The position numbers and the translations under genes are program-made. Below the pieces are notes generated by a model. It saw only the letters and a program-made list of their open reading frames with translations. It ran no database searches and was not told the DNA's origin. This document shows, one piece after another, positions 24,305 to 36,180 of a stretch of 64,000 nucleotides of DNA. The stretch covers positions 357,795-421,794 of the forward strand of contig NZ_JAPDOD010000003.1 of assembly GCF_027587205.1 (NCBI RefSeq). Reading direction: 5' to 3'. Every line of letters begins with the position of its first letter. The first letter of the stretch is position 1. This DNA is from Solirubrobacter ginsenosidimutans. Lineage in GTDB: Bacteria; Actinomycetota; Thermoleophilia; Solirubrobacterales; Solirubrobacteraceae.

Positions 24305-27054
24305 TCGCAGTGGGCGCACCGGAGCTACTCATGTTGCGCGGTCGACGAAGAGAATGCGCGGTACTCGACGGATTGCTCGCGAACGCGCGGGCGGGCCGAA
24401 GCGGGACCCTGGTCCTGCTCGGCGATGCGGGGGTCGGCAAGACGGCGCTGCTGGAGTATGCGATCGACGCGGCGTTCGATCTGCGGACGCTCCGCGCGGT
24501 CGGGGTCGAGTCGGAGCGAGAGCTGGCGTTCGCCGCGCTACAGCAGTTCTGCGCACCCCTGATCCACTGGCTCGATCGCCTCCCTACGCCGCAGCGCGAC
24601 GCGCTCGCGATCGCGTTCGGTCTGCGCCGGGGCCCCGTGCCGGATCGGTTCATCGTCGGCCTGGCGGTGTTGAGCCTGCTCTCCGAGGCCGCGCAGGAGC
24701 GGCCGCTGCTGTGCGTCATCGACGATGCGCAATGGCTGGACCGCGCCTCCGCGGACGTTCTGGCGTTCGTGGCGCGCAGGGTGCTCGCGGAGTCGGTGGT
24801 GATGCTCTTCGCCGCGCGTGAGCCGAGCGACCGGTTCGCCGGTCTAGCGCAGTTGACCATCGGGGGACTCCCGGATCCCGACGCGCGAGCGCTGCTCGCC
24901 TCGGTGATCCCGGGGCGGTTGGACGAGCGGGTGGTGGATCGGCTGCTGGCGGAGACGCATGGGAATCCGTTGGCGCTGCTGGAGCTGCCACGAGGGCTCA
25001 CCGCGGCGCAACTGGCAGGCGGGTTCGCGATCCCCCGACCGCTGTCGCTGCAAGGGCGGATCGAGCAGAGCTTCCTGCAGCGGCTAAAGGCCCTGCCGCC
25101 GAACACCCAGCGGTTGCTCCTGACCGCGGCAGCTGAGCCGCTCGGTGATCCTGCGCTCCTGTGGCGTGCGGCCGAGCGACTACAGATCGCCGGCCTGGGA
25201 CTCGAGCCTGCCGTGTCGGCCGGCCTGCTCGAGGTCGGTCAGCGGGTACGGTTTCGCCATCCGCTGGTGCGCTCCGTGGTCTACAGGACGGCGACGCCGC
25301 CTGAGCGGCGGCGCGTCCATCGAGCCTTGGCCGAGGCCACCGACGCACAGGTCGATCCCGATCGGCGCGCGTGGCATCTGGCGGAGGCGGCGGAGCGCCC
25401 GGACGAGGCCGTCGCCACCGAGCTCGTACGGGCGGCCGATCGAGCCCAGGCGCGGGGCGGCCTGGCCGCCGCGGCGGCGTTCCTGGAGCGCGCGGCCGCG
25501 CTCACCCCCGAGGCCGATCGCCGCGCCCGGCGATCGCTGGCCGCGGCGCAGACCAAGTACGAAGCCGGCGCCCTGGATGACACGCGCGCGCTGCTCGCCA
25601 CCGCCGAGGTCGGCCCGCTCGACGACCTCCATCGCGCGCGCGTGCACCTGCTGCGTGCTCAGGTCGCGTTCGCCGCGCGCCGCGGCAGCGACGCGCCCCC
25701 GCTGTTGCTCAGGGCCGCTCGCGAGCTCGAAGCCGTCGACACCGCGCTCGCGCGCTCGACCTACCTGGAGGCCCTTTCCGCGGCGATGTTCGCCGGCCGG
25801 CTGGCCCGTGGCGGCGGAACGGCTGAGGTGAGCGCGGCCGCGCTGGCCGGCCCGCCGCCGCCGCAGCCCCCGCGTCCGTCAGATCTCCTGCTCCAAGGGC
25901 TGGCGGTCCGCTTCACCGACGGGTACGCGGCGGGCGCCCCGATCCTCAAGGAGGCGCTTCGCGCGTTCGCGCGGGAGACCATCCTGCCGCCGCAGGAGGC
26001 TCGGTGGCTCTGGTTCGCGAGCCAGATCGCGCTCGATCTGTGGGACGACCACACTTGGACGCTGCTGTCGACGCGGCAGCTCGACCTCGTGCGGGAGACC
26101 GGGGCGCTGACGGCGCTGCCCTTCGTCCTCACGACGCGCATCAGCGTGTTCACGTCCTTCGGCGAGCTGGGCGCCGCCGTGGCGTATGAGGAAGAGCTGC
26201 GGGCCGTCACCGAGACGACCGGGATCGCTCCCGGCCCCTACGGCGCGCTCTCACTGGCCGGATTGCGCGGTCGTGAGGCCGAGTTCATACAGTTGATCGG
26301 AACCACCGTAAAACAGGCGGAGGCGCGAGGCGAAGGGCTCGCGCTGACGGTTACCGAGCGTTTGAGCGGAGCGCTCTACAACGGCCTCGGCCGCTATGAC
26401 TCGACGCTGACCGCGCTCTGCCAGGTCGAACGCTACGCCGAGGAAGGCCCGGCGCTGTGGGCGCTTGGCGAGCTGGTCGAGGCGGCCGTCCGTACCGGAC
26501 AGCCGCAGCTCGCGCATGGACCGCTCGCGCGGATCGCCGAGACGGCCCACGCGAGCGGCACCGACTGGGGCCTCGGCATCGAGGCGCGTTGCCGCGCACT
26601 CCTCGCCGAAGGCGACGAAGCCGACGGCCTCTATCGCGAGGCGATCAGGCGATTCGGAAGCACGCGCATCCGCGTGCAGCTCGCCCGCAGCCACCTCCTC
26701 TACGGCGAGTGGCTGCGGAGCGAGCGCCGCCGCCTCGAAGCCCGCGAGCAGCTGCGCATCGCGTTCGAGATGCTCAACGCGATGGGGATCGAGGCCTTCG
26801 CCGCGCGCGCGGAACGCGAGCTGCTCGCCACCGGCGTTCGCGCCCGCAAGCGCGCCGTCGAGACCCACGACGATCTGACCGCGCAGGAGACCCAGATCGC
26901 GCGGATGGCGAGCGAGGGGCTCTCCAACGCCGAGATCGGATCGCGGCTGTTCATCAGCCAGCACACGGTCGCCTATCACCTGCGCAAAGTGTTCGTCAAG
27001 CTCGGCGTCAGCTCACGCAGCCAGCTCTTGCGGGCCTTGCCGCAGGGGGCGTGA
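24301..27054 (+). CDS. Large LuxR-family ATPase regulator (LAL type), copy 2
   Basis: The 917-aa product begins MIAVGAPELLMLRGRRREC. Walker A is GDAGVGKTALLE, Walker B is LLCVIDDAQWLD, a helical middle follows, and the C-terminal LuxR helix-turn-helix reads LTAQETQIARMASEGLSNAEIG then SQHTVAYHLRKVFVKLGV. It is a paralogue of the genes at 4849 and 47171. Unlike those, it is the last gene of a coupled operon: its ATG overlaps the oxidoreductase stop. That suggests it senses something linked to the DUF3556/oxidoreductase pair and may feed back on their promoter. Confidence 0.92.
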   Translation: MIAVGAPELLMLRGRRRECAVLDGLLANARAGRSGTLVLLGDAGVGKTALLEYAIDAAFDLRTLRAVGVESERELAFAALQQFCAPLIHWLDRLPTPQRDALAIAFGLRRGPVPDRFIVGLAVLSLLSEAAQERPLLCVIDDAQWLDRASADVLAFVARRVLAESVVMLFAAREPSDRFAGLAQLTIGGLPDPDARALLASVIPGRLDERVVDRLLAETHGNPLALLELPRGLTAAQLAGGFAIPRPLSLQGRIEQSFLQRLKALPPNTQRLLLTAAAEPLGDPALLWRAAERLQIAGLGLEPAVSAGLLEVGQRVRFRHPLVRSVVYRTATPPERRRVHRALAEATDAQVDPDRRAWHLAEAAERPDEAVATELVRAADRAQARGGLAAAAAFLERAAALTPEADRRARRSLAAAQTKYEAGALDDTRALLATAEVGPLDDLHRARVHLLRAQVAFAARRGSDAPPLLLRAARELEAVDTALARSTYLEALSAAMFAGRLARGGGTAEVSAAALAGPPPPQPPRPSDLLLQGLAVRFTDGYAAGAPILKEALRAFARETILPPQEARWLWFASQIALDLWDDHTWTLLSTRQLDLVRETGALTALPFVLTTRISVFTSFGELGAAVAYEEELRAVTETTGIAPGPYGALSLAGLRGREAEFIQLIGTTVKQAEARGEGLALTVTERLSGALYNGLGRYDSTLTALCQVERYAEEGPALWALGELVEAAVRTGQPQLAHGPLARIAETAHASGTDWGLGIEARCRALLAEGDEADGLYREAIRRFGSTRIRVQLARSHLLYGEWLRSERRRLEAREQLRIAFEMLNAMGIEAFAARAERELLATGVRARKRAVETHDDLTAQETQIARMASEGLSNAEIGSRLFISQHTVAYHLRKVFVKLGVSSRSQLLRALPQGA

Positions 27055-27063
27055 AGCGGGCGG

Positions 27064-27086
27064 GCGCGTGCGGCATGGCCACGCGC
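27064..27086. terminator. Hairpin between convergent LAL and BON genes
   Basis: GCGCGTG and CACGCGC pair over 7 bp around a 9-base loop, 10 bases past the LAL stop and before the BON stop at 27103. It can act on both strands. No U-tract. Confidence 0.45.
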
Positions 27087-27102
27087 GCCCGCGCTTCTCA
27101 CA

Positions 27103-27549
27103 TCACGGGTTGGTGACCCGGATCTCGTTCGTCACGCCGACGACGCCGTGCAGGCCGGCGACGTCCTCGTACGCGGCATTGCTCTCGAACTGGTAGCTGG
27201 CATCGCCCGTGAGCGTGACCCACCCGTCCTGGACCTTGACGTCCACGGCGTCGGCGGGGACCTCCACGTCCCAGACCAGCAACTGCAGCGCGATGCCACG
27301 GATCTCGTCGTCGTCGCGCCGGTCCGCTCCACGCAGGCTCACCTTGAGCTGGTTGTCGACGTCGTAGACGGCTTCGACGTCGAGCGCGTCTTCGCCGGCG
27401 GCGCGGCGCTGGCGGAAGCTCTCCACGGTGCCCCGCAGCGTGACCGCCCCGCCATCGGCGTCGACCGCGATCTCGAGCGAATCCGGGATCCTCGGATCCA
27501 GATCCAGGTTGGCCAGCACGGCGTCCCCGAGCGGAATGTCGGTGAACAT
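27103..27549 (-). CDS. Two-BON-domain protein
   Basis: The 148-aa product begins MFTDIPLGDAVLANLDLD. BON domain 1 (residues 8-72) carries AVTLRGTVES; BON domain 2 (79-146) carries DGWVTLTGDASYQFESNAAY and ends GVTNEIRV. It is strikingly similar to the gene at 1303-1758 (shared DVKV-DGW-TL-G and HGV-GVTNEI motifs), so both come from one duplication. The ribosome site AAGGAGG is strong. Divergent from a 75-aa gene and the Ser/Thr kinase. Role unknown; probably stress-related. Confidence 0.87.
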   Translation of the reverse strand: MFTDIPLGDAVLANLDLDPRIPDSLEIAVDADGGAVTLRGTVESFRQRRAAGEDALDVEAVYDVDNQLKVSLRGADRRDDDEIRGIALQLLVWDVEVPADAVDVKVQDGWVTLTGDASYQFESNAAYEDVAGLHGVVGVTNEIRVTNP

Positions 27550-27758
27550 TGCATCCTCCTTTGCTTGGTAACGACCCGGCGAGGTTTGGGCGACCAGCGG
27601 CCCGCTCGCGAGAACTCTTGGCACCCGGTCGTATACAGCGGCGAGTTAGGTCGGACTGTCAGCTCCGCGATCAGACCACTGTCAAGTCTTGCGATGCGAA
27701 AGGCCGGTTCGGGGACGTAGCGTCAAGCGCGGATCGAATGCGAATGGAGGTTCGTCAG

Positions 27759-27986
27759 ATGTTCCCCACCAACCGCCACGCGGGGCTGTTCGCGGCCCGT
27801 GCCCAGGCTCATGCGCTCGAGACGTGGCGAAGCGCCGAGCAACTCGTCTGGACGAGATGGCACGGCTTCCTGGACGCCGAGCCGGAGACGCGCGCGTGGG
27901 CGTTCGCCGCCTACGTGACGGCGCTCGACCAGGAGTCGGCCGCCGCCGCGGAGCTCGCCGGCACTTGGCTCACCCGCGCCGCCTAG
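27759..27986 (+). CDS. 75-aa hypothetical protein upstream of the kinase
   Basis: ATG 27759 is chosen because GGAGG lies 8 bases upstream; in-frame ATGs at 27738 and 27744 are less well placed. The product (MFPTNRHAGLFAARAQAHAL onwards) is a soluble, Ala- and Trp-rich helical protein without signal or membrane segment. It ends 2 bases before the GTG of the Ser/Thr kinase gene, so the two are almost certainly co-translated. It could be a small partner of the kinase. I do not recognise the family. Confidence 0.62.
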   Translation: MFPTNRHAGLFAARAQAHALETWRSAEQLVWTRWHGFLDAEPETRAWAFAAYVTALDQESAAAAELAGTWLTRAA

Positions 27987-27988
27987 GC

Positions 27989-29407
<1,419 letters not shown>

Positions 29408-29410
<3 letters not shown>

Positions 29411-29807
29411 GGACGAACGTCAACTGCGCCGGGTGGGGGAGGGGGAGTGGCGAGCCACCCGTTCCGGGCTGCCGTGAGTTCGCTGCTCGGCTCGGCTCTC
29501 TTGGCCTCGAAGTGCCAACGTAGTGCTCGATCAGGTTCGCGCTCGCGACGCGAGCGTCGAGTTTCTCGCGCTCTGCTCACGAAAGTCGACGCTCGTTCAG
29601 CATCCCACGTGTCACGTTGCCGTGGGCGGGGTGATCGGCGTGCGTGAGAACGCCCTTTCTGTCTCCGTGGCCCGTACCTCGACGGTCAGTCTCGACCACC
29701 GCCCGAGGTGGGAAGGCCGGCCACCCAGCGGTTCACGGCGAGCCAGCGAACGGCTCCATCCACCGCAGCGGCCCCCTCCCTCACCGGAGCAGTTGACGTT
29801 CGTCCCT

Positions 29808-29810
<3 letters not shown>
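29408..29810. repeat. 400-bp segment bounded by inverted repeats that start at two stop codons
   Basis: The TAG stop of the kinase (29408) is followed by GGGACGAACGTCAACTGC within a few bases. The TAG stop of the wall hydrolase on the other strand (29810) is followed by exactly the same 18 bases. Similarity continues as a G-rich tract (GGGTGGGGGAGGGGG versus GGTGAGGGAGGGGG), giving arms of about 40 bases. The enclosed 29450-29770 has no convincing gene and is less GC-rich. It contains a 17-base palindrome, CGCTCGCG-A-CGCGAGCG, at 29540-29556. It could be a paired 3' UTR element, a bidirectional terminator, or a mobile-element relic. Confidence 0.6.
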
Positions 29811-31238
<1,428 letters not shown>

Positions 31239-31239
31239 C

Positions 31240-32562
31240 TCAGACGAACCGGCGAACGACGAGCGCGGCCCCGATCGCCGTCCCGAGCACGAGCCAGACG
31301 ATCCGCGCCACACGCAGCCCCCGGCGCTGCAACAGGTCGGTCGCGATCTGCTGGCCGTCACGCGGCGCGATCGGGTTGAGGTTGAAGAACGCCCCGAGGT
31401 AGGCGCCGAAGGCAAGCTGGAAGAACACGTCGCGCGTCGCGCCTGCTGCGCTGGCGAGGCATGCCAGCGAGAACGCGCCGCCCAGGATCAGATCGGAGCA
31501 CGGGCCGGCCGCGCTGACCGCGACCCGCCGGCGCCGCGGCTCAAACCAGGCGTCCGACGTGTCCACGTACAGGTACGGAAAGACGAGGACGACCTTGAAC
31601 CCCGCCTCGCGCACCGGCCGTCCGAAGTGGGTCATCACCAGGCCATGGGCGGTCTCGTGCACGCTCGCGATCGCCAATCTTCCGACCACGAAGACGACCG
31701 CGCCCAGCCCGACTTTGCGCGCCACGACGAACGGCGTCCCGTAGCGCGCGACGACCAGCGCGACGAACGACGCCAATCCGGCGACCGCGACAGCGAAGAA
31801 CACGGCGAGCGCCGGCGGGGAGAACAATGCGGGCCGATACAGCCGCGCGAAGCGGCGGCCGGCACCCGGCCACGACCACGTGCGCGGCGCGAGCAGTCGG
31901 CGCAGCAGCGCGCGGCGGCCGGCCGAGGTGGCACCGGGGTCGACGGGACGGGGCTGCGACCCGGAGAGCAGCCCGCGCTCGGCGAGCGAGGCGAGCAGCA
32001 GCGCGAGCCGCGACAGCCCGTCGGGGCCGAACCCCTCCACGGCCTCCGCGCTCAGGTCCGCCAGCGAGCGGGACCCGTCGAGCAGCCGGATCAGCGCGGC
32101 ATCCTCGCTCGAGAAGCGGACGAACGCGCCCGAGCGCAGATCCTTGAGCACCCACCGCCGCGACCCCTCGGATGCCGCCAGGCGCTTGAGCGCGTACCCG
32201 CTGCGCAACCGCGGGTTCTCGCCGACGCGCGTCGTGTACGCGGAGGGGACGACGACGGTCGCGCCCGCCTCGTTCTCGCGCGGCACGCGGGCGACCTGCA
32301 ACTCGCTGTCGCCGAGCCGGATCGAGGCGCCGGCGACCAACGGCGTCGCGGCGACGACGCGGCGGCCGTTCAGCCAGGTTCCGTACGAAGAGCCGGCGTC
32401 CTCAATCCGGGCGGCGCCGCCGTCGACGAGGATGCGCGCGTGCACGCGTGAGACCGTCGGGTCCAGCAGGAGGACATCGCTCGGCGGCGAGCGGCCGATC
32501 GTGAGCTCGCCGGCCAGCGCCACGCGGCGACGGTCAGGCAGGACGAGTTCGAGCACTCTCAC
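31240..32562 (-). CDS. FHA + PqqD-like + M50-type peptide zinc metalloprotease
   Basis: The 440-aa protein starts at a GTG (32562; another in-frame GTG lies two codons on). Residues 1-90 are an FHA domain with GR 23-24, SRVH 38-41 and NG 65-66, the phosphothreonine-binding positions. Residues 120-200 resemble the PqqD-like helical domain found in peptide-processing proteases. Residues 245-440 are an M50 membrane protease with HETAH (302-306), FPYLYVDTSDAWF and NLNPIAPRDG (third ligand D402). Relatives are annotated as putative peptide zinc metalloproteases in peptide maturation loci. The next gene, one base away, has a leader-like N-terminus and may be the substrate. Confidence 0.85.
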   Translation of the reverse strand: MRVLELVLPDRRRVALAGELTIGRSPPSDVLLLDPTVSRVHARILVDGGAARIEDAGSSYGTWLNGRRVVAATPLVAGASIRLGDSELQVARVPRENEAGATVVVPSAYTTRVGENPRLRSGYALKRLAASEGSRRWVLKDLRSGAFVRFSSEDAALIRLLDGSRSLADLSAEAVEGFGPDGLSRLALLLASLAERGLLSGSQPRPVDPGATSAGRRALLRRLLAPRTWSWPGAGRRFARLYRPALFSPPALAVFFAVAVAGLASFVALVVARYGTPFVVARKVGLGAVVFVVGRLAIASVHETAHGLVMTHFGRPVREAGFKVVLVFPYLYVDTSDAWFEPRRRRVAVSAAGPCSDLILGGAFSLACLASAAGATRDVFFQLAFGAYLGAFFNLNPIAPRDGQQIATDLLQRRGLRVARIVWLVLGTAIGAALVVRRFV

Positions 32563-32612
32563 ACTGGACCACACGGCGGCACGGTGTTCGATCGTCTCCG
32601 CCGATCCGGCGA

Positions 32613-32634
32613 GATCCGCACCAGATTGCGGATC
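32613..32634. promoter_or_regulatory. Inverted repeat in the FHA-protease/UPF0182 divergent spacer
   Basis: GATCCGC and GCGGATC (7 of 7 pairs) flank 8 bases in the 107-base spacer between the protease gene start (32562) and the UPF0182 start (32670). It could be an operator for either gene. No regulator gene is adjacent. Confidence 0.4.
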
Positions 32635-32669
32635 AACGCGCGGAGCAACAGGATCAGGGGACGACCCCG

Positions 32670-35159
32670 ATGAGCTCTCAATCGCTGTGGCGCACACCGC
32701 GTACGCGCGCCCTGCTGTTGGTCGGCACGCTGGGCCTGCTCGGTGCGATCGCGACGCTGGTTGCCCGCGTCTACACGGACGCACTGTGGTTCGGCGAAGT
32801 CGGGCAGCCATCCGTGTATTGGAGCGCGCTCGCCTGGCGTGTCCTCCCGGTCGCGTTCACCGGCCTCGGCACCGCCTGCTTCGTGCTGGCGAACCTTGCA
32901 CGAGCGACCGAGCGAAGACCGCTGATGCTCGCCGCCGCGCTCGCCGCCGGCTTGGCCGTGCACAAACCCCACTGGGAGCAGCTCGCGCTGTGGGCGCACC
33001 GCACGGATTTCGGCCAGCGCGACCCGGTCTTCCATCGTGACGCCGGCTTCTTCGTCTTCAACCTTCCGCTCTACGAGCAGACCGCGCGCTGGCTGCTGGA
33101 GACCGTCCTGATCACCGCGGCGCTCACCGGCGTCGCCCACGCGCTCGAGCGCCACCTCAAGCGCGCCGAGCGACACCTGCTCGCGCTCGCCGCCCTCGGG
33201 CTGCTCGTGAGCGCGTGGCGGCTGCACCTCGACGAATTCGCGCTCGCCCTGCCGCACCGGGGTTCGGTCGTCCCGGGCGCCGCCTATACCGACGTCCACG
33301 TCCGCCGGCCGCTCCTGCAGATCGGGTGCGTGCTGTCGCTTGCCGCCGCCGGCTTCGCCGCGTATGCGGCGTTCAGGCGGCTGAACCCGGGCACGCTGCT
33401 CGTCCCCGGTCTGATCGTCGCGGTGGCGGTGGCGGTGGCCGGCGGATTGCCGGGCCTCGTGGAAGCACTCGCGGTCTCACCGCAGCCGCTCGCGCGCGAG
33501 CGCCCGTACGTCGAGGCGGCGATCCAGGCCACGCGCCACGCCTACCAGCTCGACGGGCTCAAGACGCGCACCCTCAGCGGTCCCGGCCGGCTCACCGAGC
33601 AAACGATCGCCGACAACGCGCAGGCGATCGCCAACGTGCCGCTCTGGGACCGGAGCGTCGTGCGCGCCGCGCTCGACGAGACGCACGCGCAGGGCGGCTA
33701 CTACAGCTTCGCGAGCACGACCGTGGACCGCTACGGGGACCGTCTGCTGACGCTCGGCGCAAGACGGCTCGACGTCGGCCTCCTCGACCAGGCGTCGTGG
33801 GCCAACACCCGCTTCGCCTACACACACGGGTACGGCGTCACGGCCGTTCACGGCGGCGAGACCGATCCCGAGCGCTATCCGCGCTTCCAACCGGTCCCGG
33901 TCACGCAGCCGCGCATCTACTTCGGCGAGCGCGCAACGCTCGACCCGCCGTACGCGATCCTCAACAGCCGCCGCGCGGAGGTCGAGCAACCGAGCCCGAA
34001 CCAACCCAGCTACCACTACGACGGCCGCGGCGGGATCCCGATCGGCAACGCGCTGACGAAGGCCGCGTTTGCCATCCGCTTCGACGACCTCGACCTCTGG
34101 CTCACGCGCACGCCCACGCCGGCCTCGCGGATCGCCATCCACCGCGACGCGCGCGAGCGAGCGCGAACCCTCGCGCCGTTCCTGGACTGGGATCCGACGC
34201 CACAGACCGTCGTCCGCGACGGCCGCGTCCAGTTCCGCTTCTATGGCTACACGCGCAGCGACCACTACCCCTACGCGGCGCCGGTCGACGGCAAGAACTA
34301 CCTGCGCGCCAGCGCTCTCGCGGTCGTCGACGCGTTCGACGGCCGCACGACCCTGCACGCGCAGGATCCGGGTGATCCGATCCTCGCCGCCTGGCGCAAG
34401 ACGTTCCCCACCCTGTTCGCCCCGGCGATCTCGAACGACCACTACCCGGGCCGCCTCTTCCGCGCCCAGGCACGGGTCCTCGAGACCCACCACGCCACCG
34501 AGGCCACGGCGTTCTGGAACGGCGCCGACGCCTGGAACCGCGCCCGCCAACTGGCCGGTCCGGTCGAGGAGGCCGTCCACCTCCACTTCCCGGACGATAA
34601 CCGGCAAGCGCTCGGGCGTCCCACCTACCTGCTGACCCGCCTCCCGGGAGAGACGCAACCCCACCTCCAACTGACCGCCGCGTTCACCCCGCGGGGCCGC
34701 GAGAACCTCGTCGGCTACCTCGCCGGCTCGCGCGATGGCCTCACGCTCCTCACCTTCCCGAGGGACGACCCCGCGACCGGTCCCACACAGGCGACACGGC
34801 AGATCCTCGCCACCGCCGGCGTCGACGAGTCGCTCCAGTTGCTCAACCGCGAATCGACCGACCTCGGCCGGGCCTCGATCAACCGCGCCGTGCTCGGGGC
34901 GCCGAAACTCGTCCCGATCGGCGACGCGCTCGTCTACGTCCAGCCCGTCTACGTCACGACGGCGGGGACCGGCTATCCGCGGCTGCAGCTGGTGACCGTC
35001 CACGCGAACGGTCGTGTCGGCTACGGCGCGACCCTGACCGCGGCACTAGCGCGAGCAGTGCCCGCCGCTCTGCGATCAGCACGTCGATCGCCACCGCCCA
35101 GAACGCGATCGCGAACAGCACGCGCGTCAGCACCGTCGGCACCAGCAGCTGGCCGGTGA
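32670..35159 (+). CDS. UPF0182 family membrane protein with altered C-terminus
   Basis: The 829-aa protein has about seven transmembrane helices in the first 270 residues (for example ALLLVGTLGLLGAIATLVARV), then a large extracytoplasmic domain with SPQPLARERPYVEAAIQATRHAY and NTYGT-like family blocks. Function is unknown. Family similarity runs to RVGYGATLTAALARAV (about 35,060); the last 30 residues are Arg/Ser/Pro-rich and look like read-through into the opposite gene. The 3' end overlaps the exchanger gene by 206 bases. Usual members are 900-1000 aa, so it is somewhat short. Confidence 0.88.
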   Translation: MSSQSLWRTPRTRALLLVGTLGLLGAIATLVARVYTDALWFGEVGQPSVYWSALAWRVLPVAFTGLGTACFVLANLARATERRPLMLAAALAAGLAVHKPHWEQLALWAHRTDFGQRDPVFHRDAGFFVFNLPLYEQTARWLLETVLITAALTGVAHALERHLKRAERHLLALAALGLLVSAWRLHLDEFALALPHRGSVVPGAAYTDVHVRRPLLQIGCVLSLAAAGFAAYAAFRRLNPGTLLVPGLIVAVAVAVAGGLPGLVEALAVSPQPLARERPYVEAAIQATRHAYQLDGLKTRTLSGPGRLTEQTIADNAQAIANVPLWDRSVVRAALDETHAQGGYYSFASTTVDRYGDRLLTLGARRLDVGLLDQASWANTRFAYTHGYGVTAVHGGETDPERYPRFQPVPVTQPRIYFGERATLDPPYAILNSRRAEVEQPSPNQPSYHYDGRGGIPIGNALTKAAFAIRFDDLDLWLTRTPTPASRIAIHRDARERARTLAPFLDWDPTPQTVVRDGRVQFRFYGYTRSDHYPYAAPVDGKNYLRASALAVVDAFDGRTTLHAQDPGDPILAAWRKTFPTLFAPAISNDHYPGRLFRAQARVLETHHATEATAFWNGADAWNRARQLAGPVEEAVHLHFPDDNRQALGRPTYLLTRLPGETQPHLQLTAAFTPRGRENLVGYLAGSRDGLTLLTFPRDDPATGPTQATRQILATAGVDESLQLLNRESTDLGRASINRAVLGAPKLVPIGDALVYVQPVYVTTAGTGYPRLQLVTVHANGRVGYGATLTAALARAVPAALRSARRSPPPRTRSRTARASAPSAPAAGR

Positions 35160-36180
35160 ATAGCACCAGCATGATCGACGAGTCGCCACGGCTCAGCCGC
35201 AGTGCGACCAGCGCCGCGATCGCGTAGAGCGCGACGCCGGCCGTCAGGAACAGCTCGACCCGCTCGCGCCCCGCCATTGGCAGCGGACCGATGCCCGCGC
35301 CCACCCGGTACACCAGCGGCAGGCTGCCCAGGGCGAGCGTGTATTGAGACACCGCTCCGGCCAGCAGCACCGCCACGCTTTGTCCGCCGCGACCGTGTGC
35401 CAACAGCACGAACGCGACGACCAGCTCCGGCGCCTCCGTCGCCACGGGAACGATCCATTGCAGCAGCAGGAACGGGCTGATCCCGACCGCGGTCCCCGCG
35501 GCCAGCACGGCGTTTCCGAACGGCACCGCGGTCAGCAGGATCACACCCGCCGAGAAGGCCATCAGCCGCACCGCCCAGCGCTGCCGCTGCGCGCGCGGCA
35601 GCGCGGCCAGCGCCGCCGCGACGCCCTCCGGCTCCGCAGCCGAGCCGCCGCTCCTCAAAGCACCGCGCAGGTAGACCGCGTAGAGCCCGACCAAGACCAA
35701 CGCATCCAGCAGCGTCAGAACCCCGGACGCGACGCCACGCATCGACCACAAGGACCCGGCGAGCAGCACGCCGAGCTCGAGCCGCTGCGGTGGCTCCACC
35801 GAGATCCGCCCGACCCGCCGTCGTGGCAGCAGGGCGACCACGGCCGGCAGCGCTACCGCGCAGCCCAAGAGCAACCGGCTCGCCCCGGTCAGGTTCGCCG
35901 CCACGTACTCCGCCTGCCCGGTGAACGCGAAGTGCAGCTCGACGAGGTACTCGGGCAGGATCGCGACGAACGCGACCACGGCCACGACGAGCCCGCGCGC
36001 GACGTCGACCTGCGCCGCCTCGCACGCCCATGCCAAAAGGAACGCCGCTGCAACGACCGCCGCGCCGTAGGCGGCGAGCTGTACCGCCACCGGCGCGGGG
36101 CCGTCGAGACGCACGTAGAGCCCCGGGAGCGTGCACGCCGCGGTGCCCGCGAGCCTTCGCTGCCAGTCAGGCCAGGGCAA
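34954..36180 (-). CDS. Sodium/calcium exchanger-like membrane protein
   Basis: The 408-aa protein has ten or so helices arranged as two similar halves. Acidic helix motifs fitting the cation/calcium exchanger family are present: FVAILPEYLVELHFAF in half one and IVPVATEAPELVVAFVLLA in half two, each with the essential Glu. It likely exports calcium using sodium or proton gradients. Homology ends at IAERRALLALVP (about 35,045); the remaining 30 residues (Ser/Arg-rich) overlap the UPF0182 tail. The start overlaps the stop of the 132-aa upstream gene by 14 bases, so they are in one operon. Confidence 0.87.
   Translation of the reverse strand: MPWPDWQRRLAGTAACTLPGLYVRLDGPAPVAVQLAAYGAAVVAAAFLLAWACEAAQVDVARGLVVAVVAFVAILPEYLVELHFAFTGQAEYVAANLTGASRLLLGCAVALPAVVALLPRRRVGRISVEPPQRLELGVLLAGSLWSMRGVASGVLTLLDALVLVGLYAVYLRGALRSGGSAAEPEGVAAALAALPRAQRQRWAVRLMAFSAGVILLTAVPFGNAVLAAGTAVGISPFLLLQWIVPVATEAPELVVAFVLLAHGRGGQSVAVLLAGAVSQYTLALGSLPLVYRVGAGIGPLPMAGRERVELFLTAGVALYAIAALVALRLSRGDSSIMLVLFTGQLLVPTVLTRVLFAIAFWAVAIDVLIAERRALLALVPRSGSRRSRHDRSRGRSPAAAADSRSPPS

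Noticed and set aside
33477..35003. 508-codon minus-strand frame opposite UPF0182
   Set aside because: Val/Arg/Glu-rich shadow; no start context or domain.
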